A stretch of 64,000 bases of DNA from Selaginella moellendorffii (GCF_000143415.4 NW_003314292.1:858812-922811); one strand, 5' to 3'; numbered from the stretch's first letter, positions 45,437-56,740 are shown. Numbers and translations are program-made. The notes: generated from the sequence alone by a model not told the origin.

Positions 45437-45864
45437 TCAATAGAGTGAGGTCGTGAACGAGACGGTTTGGAGAGGGCTTCCACAGTGGTACTGCTGGATG
45501 ATATCAGCCAGTGAGTTGACAAGTCGACTATCCATGGGCTTCACCAAGGGATTCCTCTGTGGTACAAGCACGAAATCATACGTGTGGTTCCTTGCATTGA
45601 ATGGATTTGGGTATGGAATGTTCTTGCTGGTGTTGGAAGGAGATACATAAGGCTCCAAAATGCTGCCCTTTACAGCTCCTGTACCAAGCCACCATTATCA
45701 CATTTGTAAACCAAAACATATAAGTTGAAGTTACCTGTGCTGCCCGCTGGGATGTTTGCAATCCAAAAGTTGATGTAAGGGTAAACCTTGTTTTGTGCTG
45801 ACAATGCCTTTTGATCAGCCATAACCACCGAGAACAAACTAACAGTGCCATTCTCACCACACGC
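45437..45864 (-). pseudogene. PEBP-like gene, copy F, 5'-truncated
   Basis: Exon 2 (45678-45437) is complete and open. Exon 1 survives only from about 45864 to the donor at 45735. The remaining exon 1 is more diverged than in the other copies (GENGTVSLFSVVMADQKAL, SAQNKVYPYINFW). The intron also differs. The first half of the protein, with the signal peptide, has been replaced by unrelated DNA. F may therefore be the oldest copy, with its 3' exon partly homogenised. Confidence 0.75.
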
Positions 45865-45899
45865 TTAAGAAGAGAATATCTCATGTGTGCCTTTGTAGA

Positions 45900-47110
45900 A
45901 AACACCTGGTATCTCTTGAGAAAAGCTTGACGTTCTATAGCAGCACTTACATCCAACGGGGAGTGTCCGATCATCCTCTCAACCAGCTGCATAATCGGCG
46001 ACCATTCTTGATTAAACAGAATTGCTCGTGGTTCACTAGAGCTTCCATTAAAAGGCTTTCATCTTCGAGCTGGTATGCATCCTTGCTCAGAAAACAATTT
46101 CTTTTCTTTTCTTTTATTACCTTAACTCGGCCTGATTGAACTACACCGGACTCCAAAAACCGCCTCTGTAGAACTGCCAGACGTAAAGGGAGGGGACTCC
46201 AGGCTGTCTGCGGCTGAAAAATGGACGTGAAGATCATAAAACTTACTGCGAAGTTTTCTTCTACTCCTGGTTTCCTGATTGGATTGGAGGAAAAGCATAC
46301 GAATACGCGAAGTTCCCAGGCCGACAGGTCCGATGCTGTTCTGAAGTGAAGATAACAAGAATTATGCATGGAGAGAAAACTTGAAAGGCCTTCTTTGTGT
46401 TTACTTGGTGTTTGTTCACTGTAGGAATCCGAACCGCGAGAAAAATCTTCTATAGAAACAGGTGCTTGCCTTGAGCCAGAAAATCAAAATAAGCAAACGC
46501 AGTCACTGCGCAAAGTTAGACCTGTATATGGATGATCACGAACAGTCGAAGAAGGTTGCTGCTCATTCCAGGATTGGCTGCAGCGCCATTGTTTTCTTGG
46601 AGTTCGGGGCCAGGCAGCTTGTGTAAGCTGCTCTTCCAAGTAGTACCACGCGGGTGCCTGCAAATATCCTTAACTAGTACTTGAAGAAGAAAACTTTACC
46701 TGTTTCCCCGAGGAGGTTTGTGTACTTTATGTACCACGCTCTGTCGAGCCTCTTCAAGGTCCTCCAAGAACAGTAACAATTTCCGGGACGAGAAGAAACA
46801 TCCCCCGACATTCCTTTCGCATTGGAAGAAAAGAAAATTCAAGGCAAAGACTTGTAATACTTTGAGCTGTGGGGTAGGACGATACTCAATGCCAAAAACT
46901 CGTTGAGCATCATCGGTCATGGATAGCTTCAAGCTTCGACTTCCAATTCCTTCCTGGTAGTGATCCTTGAAAATGTCCACCGCTTCATCTACCTGTGTGC
47001 TATGCTTCCATCGATGAAAAGCTATAGAAACCTTCCACTTACTTGTAGAACATAAGTGCATCGCCTGGACCTCTGGAGCGTCGGAGGAGCTGCGCGAAGC
47101 ATTTCTCGGC
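45900..47110 (-). CDS. Unrecognised multi-exon gene (model incomplete)
   Basis: Coding-like segments with splice-like ends follow one another on the minus strand. One near 47100-47045 reads FAQLLRRSRGPGDALMFYK before GTAAGT. 47001-46860 reads VDEAVDIFKDHYQEGIGSRS and MTDDAQRVFGIEYRPTPQL. 46790-46700 carries LKRLDRAWYIKYTNLLGETG before GTAAAG. 46360-46250 reads SIGPVGLGTSRIRMLFLQ. 46215-46120 reads WSPLPLRLAVLQRRFLESG. 46070-45950 reads NQEWSPIMQLVERMIGHSP. Frames between segments could not all be joined, so this may be a real gene with an incomplete model or a decaying one. Family not recognised. Its 5' end faces the chimeric gene at 47281, so a shared promoter of about 170 bp is likely. Confidence 0.4.
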
Positions 47111-47280
47111 GCGAGAGTCTACCGGTAACTGAGACGCTCCGATCTGCTCGCACAGGCAAGAAGAGAGCCACTGCGCCTTAGGCGAGAACCGTAAAACCCT
47201 ACTATGGTTCTAAACATCCCGCCATTTTGCGAGCTTGAAAGGTTCCAGGAATATGCTTGCCAAGCAGGGTCTAGGGTTTT

Positions 47281-50200
47281 ATGGCGCTTTGCCGCTTCTC
47301 TCGCGCACTCTCTTCTCTTCCAGATCGCGCATTGCGGCAATTCGCTCCTGCGGCGCCGAGGAGATCGTTCCCCAAGACGCGCCACGGCGTGACATGGGAC
47401 GATCCCTACCACTGGCTGCGAAATTCCGAGGATCCGGCCGCCATCGCGTATCTCCAGGCTGAGAATCAGCACGCGCAGTCGACCATGGCTGGGACAAGGG
47501 AGCTCCAGTGCCAGATCCGCCAGGAAATGGCGAGCAGGATGGAGAAGGAGCTCGCATCGCCTCCAGAGCGCTGGGGGGATTGGTGAGTTCTTCCTTGCTC
47601 GTTTTGATTTTTTTTTGCCTAGCTGAGGAACTTAGAAACAATGTAGGTACTATTTCGTGCATATCCCGCAAGGGAAACAGTTTCCCATCTACTCGAGACG
47701 AAGAGCCCGCCAAGGTGGAAGGCTGAAGGCTTTCTTTACAAGTTTTTTTGACAAGAACAGTGAAGTTATGATCGACATCAATGAGCTTGCTGCCGAGCAC
47801 GGTAAAGTTTTGAGGATCTTTCCTTGTTTCTCTCTTCTTCCTAATTACACAAGTGTAGGCCATGCGCAGCTTGGAGTTTTTAAGCTATCCAGAGACCACA
47901 AACTGTTAGCATACACGATCGACTTGGGTGGCAACGAGATGTTCACATTGTTTATCAAAGACTTGGAAACTGATAGCCTCCTCCTGGAGCACAAAACCGA
48001 TGGTGTAGTAAGTGTGCAGTGGTCTGATACTGGAGAATATCTTTACTACACTTGTAGTGATGTGGCACAGCGACCTCACAGGTTTCTAGTTGAAGTTTCT
48101 TCTAGAATCATTTTTTCTCGATCTCGACAGGGTTTTGTTGTGGAACTTGCGATCTAAAGATGATGACATTGCAATTTATCACGACGACAATCCAAAGAAC
48201 TTTGTTGATGTTACAAGAACCAAAAACTGGCAGTACGTTTTGATTAATGTCAACTCAAAGACGTCCTCTGAGGTAATTGCGTTTCACAAATGTGTTGCTC
48301 GAGCCTCTACAGGACAGATTTTTCTGGTAGATCCGAAAACTTCAGCCACAACATTGCGGAAAGTTGCAGATAGAGTTGATGGCATCCAGTATTTCGTGGA
48401 ACACCATGAAGAGCACCTGTATATTCTTACCAATTTTTTGGGCGACAAGAAGCTAGCGTCGCTAGGAAACAACTATCGGCTTGTCCGCTGCAAGACAGAT
48501 AGCTTGACCTCGAAGGCGTGGGAGGTAAGTCAATTCTCGTTTTTTTCACAGCAAATACTGAAACACTTTAAGAGGTTGTCCCAGTCGAGAGCGAAAATTG
48601 GATAGAGGATATGGATATTTTTGCGAAGCATTTGATCTTATACAGACGACAAAATGGTCTTCCCATTGTGCATGTTTTCAACCTGGATGTAAGCATATGG
48701 TGAAAGTTTTGGTCTCACTAATCTCTTTCCTTTCAGAGCCTGAAAACTCCTCCTTGGACTGTAAACCTTCCCTCCGGGATAACAGTTCTTACTCCTGGAG
48801 CAAACTGTGACTTCAATTCGTCTACTCTACGGCTGTCGATATCTTCACTGGTGGTAAGCTCTCTTTCTTTCTTGCATTAGATGTTCGGCAATATAAAGAT
48901 TGGGCATGTAACGAAATCTGGAGAAATAGCGGGGCCACGTACATTGGAGCACATGGTTGATGTTTGTCTTCACTCGGAGGTAAGAGGTTTTTATCTTTGT
49001 TCGTTTGAGGTTGCCATATATTTCTTGTCTCTAGGGAGACCGTCTTTTGTCTCAACGGCTTCTAAGATCACTAAAAAATCGCTTCGCTTCTACGAAAGAG
49101 GTGACTGTCTTCCAGCACTTGCTTTTAAATTGAATCTCGCTGTTTTATCTTTAGTACAGGTCGGCGTGTTTGAGATGGTCGACAACGGTTTACGAGCGGT
49201 AGAAAATCCCAGTTTGAAGTTTCTTTCTGATAGAACTGGGGAGGACACTAATGCATCAGCCACCGTTGGGGTGGCTTTGGAAGGATCTCGGCCGCTGCTG
49301 GTTGAAATCCAGGTAAGCGACTTCTAGGATTTACGTTGGATGATGATACTTTTAGCCAAATCTGAGCGTTGTCTGGCTGCTCTAGCTTTCCAGGTTCAAC
49401 GAGAGACCGGTGGTAGATTCTTTGGAATTTCCCGAGTTTCGAGTGAGCTGGACTGCCAAGAACCTCTGACTTGCCATGATCTGACTTTAAAACCGAGAAG
49501 CGTATCTGACAACGATCAAAAGCTAAAGTTTTCTCCGGCATGAACGCGCGTTTTGCAGGTCTTATGCTCTCCTGCCACTTCACTGCCAAGTAAAAGAACG
49601 TTCACTGGAGTGGATCCATCTCGATTCAATCTGATTGTTGCCGTAAGTCACTCCATAAATATTCTCCACTTTTGTGAGGCTTGACGCTGTGATGCCAGGT
49701 CTTACTCAAACAAGCGCGCTTGAGACTTGCAAGACAGGTGCGTTCTATACTTTGTGATAGCAAAAGTTCTTATGCTGAAATACTGCTCTAGGATATTTTT
49801 GTTAATGTCGTTGGAGGCTTTCGTTTGGAAGAGCCCGCCACAGATATTGCTGTTGCCGTCGCTATTGCCAGCAGGTACTTTCTCTCGACTAGCTGGGCAT
49901 ACCAACTCACGAGCTTCGTCTTGCTTGCAGCTATATAGAAAGGCCGGTTCCTCGGGACACAGTCTTCGTTGGTGAGCTAGGACTCGGGGGAGAGCTGCGC
50001 TTTGTAAGTTCTTACGTGGTTTCTCACTTTTCAATGCTGGAAGTTCCGTCCATGCAGGTAGCTCAACTCGAAAGGCGACTGTTTGAGGCATCCAAGCTGG
50101 GTTTCAAGAAATGCATCGTCCCACAGGGTGCTAAAGGAGTCAAGGTGGACGGAATGGAGCTTATTCTTTGCTCGAGCCTCAAGGACGTTCTAGAGAAAGT

Positions 50201-50342
50201 CTTCAACTACAAGAGCCTGCCCCAGCAGCGAAAGAGTGGAGCCACGGTTCATTTGGATGCGTTTCCGGAAGAAGACGGGGTGTGTGGTGAGGTCCAAGTC
50301 GGTCAGGACGCTCTTGACGATGATCTTGCTAATGATAAGTAA
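47281..50342 (+). CDS. In-frame chimera: oligopeptidase-B-like propeller half fused to RadA-like C-terminal half
   Basis: Fifteen exons fit: 47281-47582, 47647-47801, 47859-48081, 48131-48272, 48318-48524, 48575-48688, 48737-48853, 48881-48979, 49035-49100, 49160-49312, 49559-49642, 49699-49737, 49792-49874, 49931-50003 and 50058-50342. The total is 713 aa, in frame throughout. Residues 1-420 resemble the N-terminal and beta-propeller part of S9A oligopeptidase B (WDDPYHWLRN, DIAIYHDDNP, YFVEHHEEHLYILTN). The following alpha/beta-hydrolase domain with the Ser-Asp-His triad is absent. Residues 421-713 resemble the end of RadA/Sms: GHVTKSGEIAGPRTLEHMVD, the KNRFG-like KNRFAST, and the Lon-like domain VNVVGGFRLEEPATDIAVA. 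The ATPase Walker motifs of RadA are missing. The joint is a 27-nt GTAAGC...TTAG intron, too short for normal splicing. Confidence 0.75.
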
Positions 50343-50719
50343 TAAGCTTTTGCATCGTAAAATTTTAATGTCACAGGTGTACATATAATCTAGGAGCTTA
50401 TACGAATTGTAAATAACCATATCGTTCCAAGGATATAGATCTAGCAATACGATTGGTGGTCTTGATTGTTCTCTTAGCCTCAACAGGCATCACCCAGAAG
50501 AAGGGGCTGTGATTGTCTCCTACCTTGGACAGTGCTTGGAGCAATCGCGTGTGCCTTCCTCGTCGTGCAGTGGCTGCTTGGAACCAGTGGCACGTAGAGA
50601 TTGAGCCACAAGAAGAAGAGTGAATCTTTCCGAGATGACCAAAGATGACTCTAAAGCAATAAAATGCTTGTTATTAATAATGTAAAATGAATTAACCTAG
50701 AAATTAATGAAAACATGAT

Positions 50720-51496
50720 TTAATTAAGATTATTATTCCTCCAGATTATCTTCTTAAAAACTTTTTCATAAAATGTTACTATTAATTGTCCAGTATCTTC
50801 TATTTTTAAAATTGCAAATACTATGCAGTTTGAGTAAAATATATGATTTTTCCATATAATGTTATTGTTATTAACTATTATAAGTAAATGACCATCTAGT
50901 TGAAGATGAAGATAACAAAATATATTTGATCTTTCTGATATTGTAGACCATATACTTTTGATTGTTTCAATATCATCAATAACAAAATTACAATTTTCTA
51001 ATTTAGCTCGAAATTTATTATTAGAAGAAATTAAACTATGACTATTTATTATAAATGTGCCATAAAAATTTAGAGGACTGTTAAGTAGTTGTGTTCAATA
51101 TGGCCAACATTGTAAAAAAAAACATCAATTCTACTATATAAAATATTAAGAGATAGATTAGGATAACCTATATCAGAATATGGCTCATGAGGATCTCTCA
51201 CAGAATTTATTCCAAGTGCAATAAAATAAAAATATAAATTATCTATATACGGTTTCAATCATTTCTAGACCATGTAATCTTGCATGATATCCTACTAATC
51301 TTAGCATTTCTAAAAAAGTTCTTCTAACACAGAAAACTGATAATTATCAGGAAGTGAAAAATTTCTAAAACCTAAAGGAGTTGTTGAAAATATGTTGATT
51401 ACCAAAAAGACCAAACAGTCCAATCCATCTAGTTTGAGGTGGTTGTGCATTCGATAAATTAACAATTATAAATAATAACAAGAAACTAAATATCAT
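50720..51496 (-). pseudogene. Decayed secreted bulb-lectin gene, relative of the 13-kb gene
   Basis: It starts at ATG 51496 with a signal peptide (MIFSFLLLFIIVNLSNA) and soon shifts frame (TAA after NNSFRF). The 3' part is open to the TAA at 50722-50720 and aligns with the 13-kb lectin: CNFVIDDIETIKSIW, LQLDGHLLIIVNNNNIIW and KIEDTGQLIV against CNVVLYKESITIW, MQIDGNLVLYDEFHNVIW and CVEDTGHISV. In the sugar-site motif Asn has become His and the final Tyr is lost. At least two frameshifts separate the pieces. Confidence 0.7.
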
Positions 51497-51822
51497 TTCA
51501 GATTTAATAAGAAGTTTTTAGAAATTTACTATACTAGGTAGATGAAGAAAGGTGTTTAAATGTATGTAAAGAAATTCTAGACTATGTATAAAATGATTTT
51601 TCTTAATTAAAAAATAATAACTACCTAAACTTTATTATATAATATTTAATCTATAAATCATTAAAGGCATAATTATATTTAGTTTTAAAAATTATAATAA
51701 ATAATTAATTTTTTAGTATCTTAATTATATTAAATGAAATCATTAATATATTTTAATTGATAAATAAAATTTAAATTTAAAACTAGTACAAGTATTTAAT
51801 TAATAAATTAATAATTATCTTC

Positions 51823-52100
51823 TGTGAGGTTCAGATATACAGCTATGATGCTAAATGCTATTATTAGCATAGTAGGATTCAGATTAGATTAAATAATTTA
51901 ATAATTTTAGGCTTTTATATTTCATTCACTCATTGATCCTTAAGGAGTGATTAGATTTATGTTTTCTAATTTAAATCTAACTTGTCCATCACCTAGATCT
52001 CTTTTTTTTGTAATTTTTCCATTTTGTCTCTTTTGTTTTTCTTCTTTTCATTCATTTTCATGGTAGAGTAATTTACTCCTTCTTTATAGCAGCATAATTC
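51823..52100 (+). repeat. Gypsy LTR start plus leader fragment
   Basis: TGTGAGGTTCAGATATACAG and gctattattagcatagtagga match the LTR at 2999-3060. The following T-rich leader (ctagatctc(c)tttttt...tttcatggtagagtaat) matches 59520-59620 ahead of a gag frame. It is a remnant of the same or a related element. Confidence 0.55.
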
Positions 52101-52109
52101 TATATAATA

Positions 52110-52440
52110 TAAGAATCCTTAAACCCCAAAGTGGAGCTGAATGTGATTCATGTGGTAGTGGCCAAGGTAGAAGTCTGACGAGTGTAACACATTTGCATCA
52201 ACTCGGAAAGTCAAAAACATAAGTGGAACTTTTAAAGAAGTGCTTAAGGAATAAACACGAAATCATTAGTAAGTGAGTTTCAAATAAAAGACAAAAAAAT
52301 TACCAACATGTGGCAAGTGTTGTGATGTGTGAAAGACCAAGCTTGAGATAGAGTCCAAAACTGAGACCAAAATTGAGTCCAAAACTAAATTTAAAACCAA
52401 GCTCGAGTTTGAGGTGAAAGCCCAAATGATTGTTTCTCAA
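52110..52440 (+). repeat. Dispersed repeat, copy 2 (copy 1 at 4.6 kb)
   Basis: See the alignment blocks given at 4570. This copy has a longer run of degenerate 'gagtccaaaactgaga' units (about 52330-52410). Confidence 0.55.
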
Positions 52441-52589
52441 ACCCTAAAGGGTCCTTATATAATCACCTTATATAACCTTATATAATCAAGGACAATCAAA
52501 AGTGCCCCCTTCCACCAATCTGAGTGCATAAAATATAAAAAAGGAATATAGAAAATGTGAATATCAATTAGCTCAAAATTCTTAATTTA

Positions 52590-52690
52590 TATATAGGTGC
52601 AAATGGTCCAGATTGAAACTAATCCCATAATTACCAAAATCTAATTATGCTAATATTAGTATAGAACATCGTAACTGTACATTTGGATGT
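52590..52690 (-). repeat. Inverted gypsy LTR fragment
   Basis: The minus strand (gttctatactaatattagcat ... caatctggaccatttgcac ... tatataaa) matches 3025-3110 of the LTR at 2999. Confidence 0.6.
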
Positions 52691-54700
52691 GGTAAAATCC
52701 TTTCCTTTCAATTTGCATTCTCCTAATCTGTGGGCTCTAGAGCTATGTTTCCAGTATGATAAAGTTTTTGCCAAATGGCCATACAGGATTGTGTTGAGAT
52801 CTCTTGAGGTGGACCAAACACTCTCACTCTCTCTCTCTCTCTCTCTTAAATAGGGAGATAAAATTTAAAAAAATATATTTGTGAGGTTGTGGTCAAGTAT
52901 AAAAATTTTCTTTAAGGATAGCTTTCGAGATTATTTCGTTTCCGCAAAGGGCACGCGATTTAAATTTTCAAACTAGTTCCAGTAGAACATGTTTGTATTT
53001 CTCATCCATGAAGCCGCCGCTGAGAACAAGGGCAAGGGTAGTAGAGACAGTTCCATCATGAATTTCTGGAAGGTCCTCACTTCTGATCTGCAACCCCTTC
53101 CAGATCATGCAATCTGGAGCATTCCAGTTTTTCCTGCATTGGTGGAACAAGCAATGAAGACAATATTATTAAATGGGGGATGCGGGGGTGGGGGGCGGGC
53201 AGTCAAGGATGCCCAAGAGAAATATCTCCCTCAGTACTTAACCGGCAGGTGGAGTTTTCTAAGCTGTGAAGGCTGAGATACCATGTCTCATCAACATTAG
53301 TGACTGGAGTCCACATTCTGATTTGCAGGCTCGTGCTCATGGGGTCAGACGAGCAAAGTAGGTATTAAAACTTGTTCCAGATGCTGTTACTCAAGTTTTT
53401 TCATTTGTCCAGGTGATGATCTATATAGGCTCCGCTAATTAGTGCTAGCGGAACTATTGAGGAGAGGATGATGCAGTTAACAAGAAGAACATGGTGGTTG
53501 AGCATCTCGTGGTATTCGCTCAAAATGCTTGGAAATGAGGGCTCATGTCTAAGTCAAGTTTCCCACAAAAGACCTCAGCATATCTTCCATGCACTTTGGG
53601 GTGTGAATGCCTGAGCTGTATAATCTAACAGTTGAAGCTTTGGCTTTGCAGTGATATGGATGTCAAGAACCGGACCTGGTAGTGGGGTAAGATGATATGA
53701 TCTAGGGCTTGATGTCGTGGAGGCGTGACAAATCACGGTTTGATCAGGGTTTTTTGGTCTACAAAGAAGATCAGATCAAATTGGTGCTTCAACAGGTGCG
53801 TGAGAACAAACAATTTGACTAGTTCATCACTGCTTTTGACCTGTTTTCTCCTGTGCACATCCTTGGCCTATCAGCACACTGAGCAAGAATTGATTGAGCA
53901 GTACTGGTGGGGATGACAATATAGGCAAAGTCTGGTAAGAACATTATGAATCTCTTGCATCAAACACTGTCACCTCTCAGCATCATTGCTACCAAACTCC
54001 ATGGACCAGAACCTCCTCCAGATCAACAACGACAACAAGCAACCCAGCAAGAGATGATAAAGTTTTTTTCTCTGTTTTTTATTTTATTTTTCATTTTTAG
54101 AATAAAATAAAGATGCTTAGTACATAAAACTTGAAAAATTATATCGATACAATGTTAGCGCAGAGGCCCTCCAAGGGTAATAAGGTCCAAGAGTGACCAG
54201 AGGTTTAAATTCAGTATTGACATGATATAACACAAATTTGTTTTAAAACAACAAATACAAGAATTAAAATTTAAGACCACCTTAGCCATGAAATTGTCGC
54301 TCTGTCAGATGATGGCATTCCAAGATACACATTTCTCACATGCATCTTCTGAAACTGTTCTATATGGAGTCTAAAACGCCCCTCAAAGTACCTATTCAGT
54401 GATTAGATCGATAATACTGTTGTCCAGGCATTGCAGTTGCATCATTGCCTGCTGCAAGTGCCCATTCCAGGCAAGCGCTACGAGCATGCCATTCCCTGAA
54501 ACAACAGTCAGCTGCTGAATTCTGGCAAAGCACTGCCACGCATGTTGAATGCTGCCATTCTGTCCATACATCTTTGTTGGATTGTGGAACTATGGACACT
54601 AGAGAAATGTATATTCTACATTCAATTCATAAGAAGCATGCCATACTTCATAGAATATAACAAACCAGCTCCTCTTTATTTACGTATATGAATCCATGTC
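52691..54700. other. Intergenic DNA with a CT microsatellite; no supported gene
   Basis: A (CT)n tract lies at about 52821-52846 and a G-rich run at about 53174-53200. Short open frames on both strands have no recognisable domain. Confidence 0.45.
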
Positions 54701-54714
54701 AGAGGAGCATAAGC

Positions 54715-55443
54715 TTACATGATTCCATAGCTAGACATTGGGTTGAAGCCCACAGGCACAACAGCAGCACTGAAGATCTGAACCTCCTTGAGTTCACCAT
54801 GAAAGTAGCGTTTGTTGTCACGGGGGTCATAACCAATGAAGACAGGTAGGCTGGAATTGAGGTTGACTATCTTGGAGCCGTTCTGTGACTTATCAAGTTT
54901 AGAATCAACGTAGATAGACCCAACAGTGCCATTTCGGACTGCAGCAACATGGTGCCAAGTTCCATCAGTGACTGGCACTGTTCCCTTAATGTTGAACTGG
55001 TACTCACGATTGTACACCGTAAACCATAGATTGCCATTGAGGATCCATAGCCACCACTCACCATAGATATCAGAGCGTTGCTGGATGACGCACAGTTGCT
55101 GCTTGATGTGGGGTGGGACCTTCACCCAAGCATGAACAGCAAAATCAGTCTGCCCAGAGAGAGAGGGCGTGGTGCCCATGGAAATGTATGTTGCACCATC
55201 AAACACAATACCATCAGTTGTGTGAGCAAGTTGGGACCCGGCCTGCTTCACAAGCCCAGTTGCCTTGTTCCCAGACGAGTCTGCGACCAGGAAGCCTATC
55301 TTCTCATCCAGCTTCCACCATGCAAACAGTGACTTAGAGATGCCCACAGCCTCATCTGATGTCGAAGAAATGGAATTCGAAGCATCCACCACAGTGGCCA
55401 GAAGAACAGCAAGAGCAAAGTAGAAAGAGAGACGGGAAGCCAT
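54715..55443 (-). CDS. Secreted single-domain LamG/concanavalin-A-like lectin-fold protein
   Basis: An intronless frame of 242 aa from ATG 55443 (MASRLSFYFALAVLLATVVDA signal peptide). I preferred this start to the upstream one at 55542 because of the signal peptide and a TATA-like TATATAAG (minus strand) at about 55475-55484. Residues 45-235 form a LamG jelly-roll (Laminin_G_3 type): WWKLDE....VADSSGN, IVFDGATYISMG, FAVHAWVKV, the GTWHHVAAVRNGT strand, IYVDSKLD and FHGELKEVQIFSAAV. Such domains bind carbohydrate or protein ligands; the ligand is unknown. Several N-glycosylation sites are present. There is no kinase or membrane part, so it is a free apoplastic lectin-like protein. It stands alone in repeat-rich DNA. 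Confidence 0.8.
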   Translation of the reverse strand: MASRLSFYFALAVLLATVVDASNSISSTSDEAVGISKSLFAWWKLDEKIGFLVADSSGNKATGLVKQAGSQLAHTTDGIVFDGATYISMGTTPSLSGQTDFAVHAWVKVPPHIKQQLCVIQQRSDIYGEWWLWILNGNLWFTVYNREYQFNIKGTVPVTDGTWHHVAAVRNGTVGSIYVDSKLDKSQNGSKIVNLNSSLPVFIGYDPRDNKRYFHGELKEVQIFSAAVVPVGFNPMSSYGIM

Positions 55444-56056
55444 TGTGTTATGATTTTCACTTGCTGCTGCATTCTTATATATCCTTCTTGTGGCCACGTA
55501 CTTACGGAGAACTTCAGAATGCCTTAATGCATTAATTAACAAGGAAAACCTGAAAATTTAGAACAAACAACAGTTCATACATAGACCCTTGTGGAGTGCG
55601 TGGGAAGGTATAACAACCTATGGTCCATAATATTGAATGTCTCAAGACTTTAGGAATTGCCTCAATTAACACGAGACATGAATATCTGGCCAGACCTCTA
55701 GAAATATTCCACGTGGCAGCTGTGCCTTATCCATGCCACCTAGGTCAATGCCTATGTGGCAGGCAGGTTGGCTCTGAGCTGCAGGAGATGCATGTTTTGC
55801 ATTGTGGCTAGTAGGTCAGACTCAGTGTTCCTCCTTATCCTTCATCTAGAAGTCTACTATGGGATTCCTGCATGGGGGATGTTGCAGCCTGACTGTACAA
55901 TGATAGCATGAGGTGGTGTGGTCACAAACTATTATCACATATGTCTTTTGTAGCAACTTGTTCCCAAGTCCATTGTCATCATCAAAACAGATATAGACAG
56001 AGGTCTATAGCTTGATTGATCCATTTGATCAACTTGACACCACTTACTACTACCAT

Positions 56057-56740
56057 GGGATATGTTACAATTTCACGAGTATAGAGTTTTGTTAGTGCTT
56101 CACTATATAAACTCTTTTATAGTCATGATCCAATATTACTAATAGAGTTGAGTTTACCTTTATGATTGCTATGAGTTGCAGATGTTAAGTCATGGGATTA
56201 ATATTTGATGAGCATTCTTCCACTTGTTAAGGTAGAATTTACCAAACACCTAGGCTATGTACAAGTGTGACAACAATAGTGTTATAACTTCTATCATCAT
56301 CCACCTGCAGAGTACAAAGTGAATGACTTGGTGTTAATTCTTTTCCCTATCTTATAGTACGTGGTTTATCTAAGGGGCTTCTTGCTTAGTGGAAAGGACC
56401 ATATTAGGTGTTGCGGCAAGTTAAATTGCAAGTTTATGAGATTCGACATGACGTCCACCAAGTTGATCCTCCAGAAATTGTGCATGTGCAGTGGTTGAAA
56501 CAATTTGTATAAAGGGATCAGGAATAATTGGTACCACCTACAAATCCACTGATGCCTCCTGATATTCCTCTAGATCTTAGCTCATCTATGAGAGAACCCT
56601 GATGGTCTTCTATCATTTTGAGAGGAAGGGATGATGTGAGGTTGAAGTGATGCTGTATACTAATATTAATGTAGTGGGATTTTAATAGCTGTTGGATTGG
56701 CTTATATATATTAACTTGCTGACAACCATAGTAGAAATAG
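56057..56740 (+). mobile_element. Gypsy 3' remnant (integrase end plus LTR start), second copy
   Basis: It aligns over its whole length with 2424-3090 (agagttNtgttNgtgctt...atataaactctt; cacctaggctatgtacaagtg; caagtttatgag; ttgatcctccagaaattgtgcat). The polypurine tract and LTR start recur at 56620-56632. The LTR is cut off at about 56710. Many stops are present. Confidence 0.8.

Noticed and set aside
52989..53276. 95-aa frame on + and 60-aa frame on - near 53 kb
   Set aside because: The + frame includes a poly-G tract, neither has a known motif, and no splice pattern links them to other exons.
54396..54660. Overlapping small frames next to the LamG gene
   Set aside because: They are Cys-containing by chance and lack a signal peptide or a second supporting copy.
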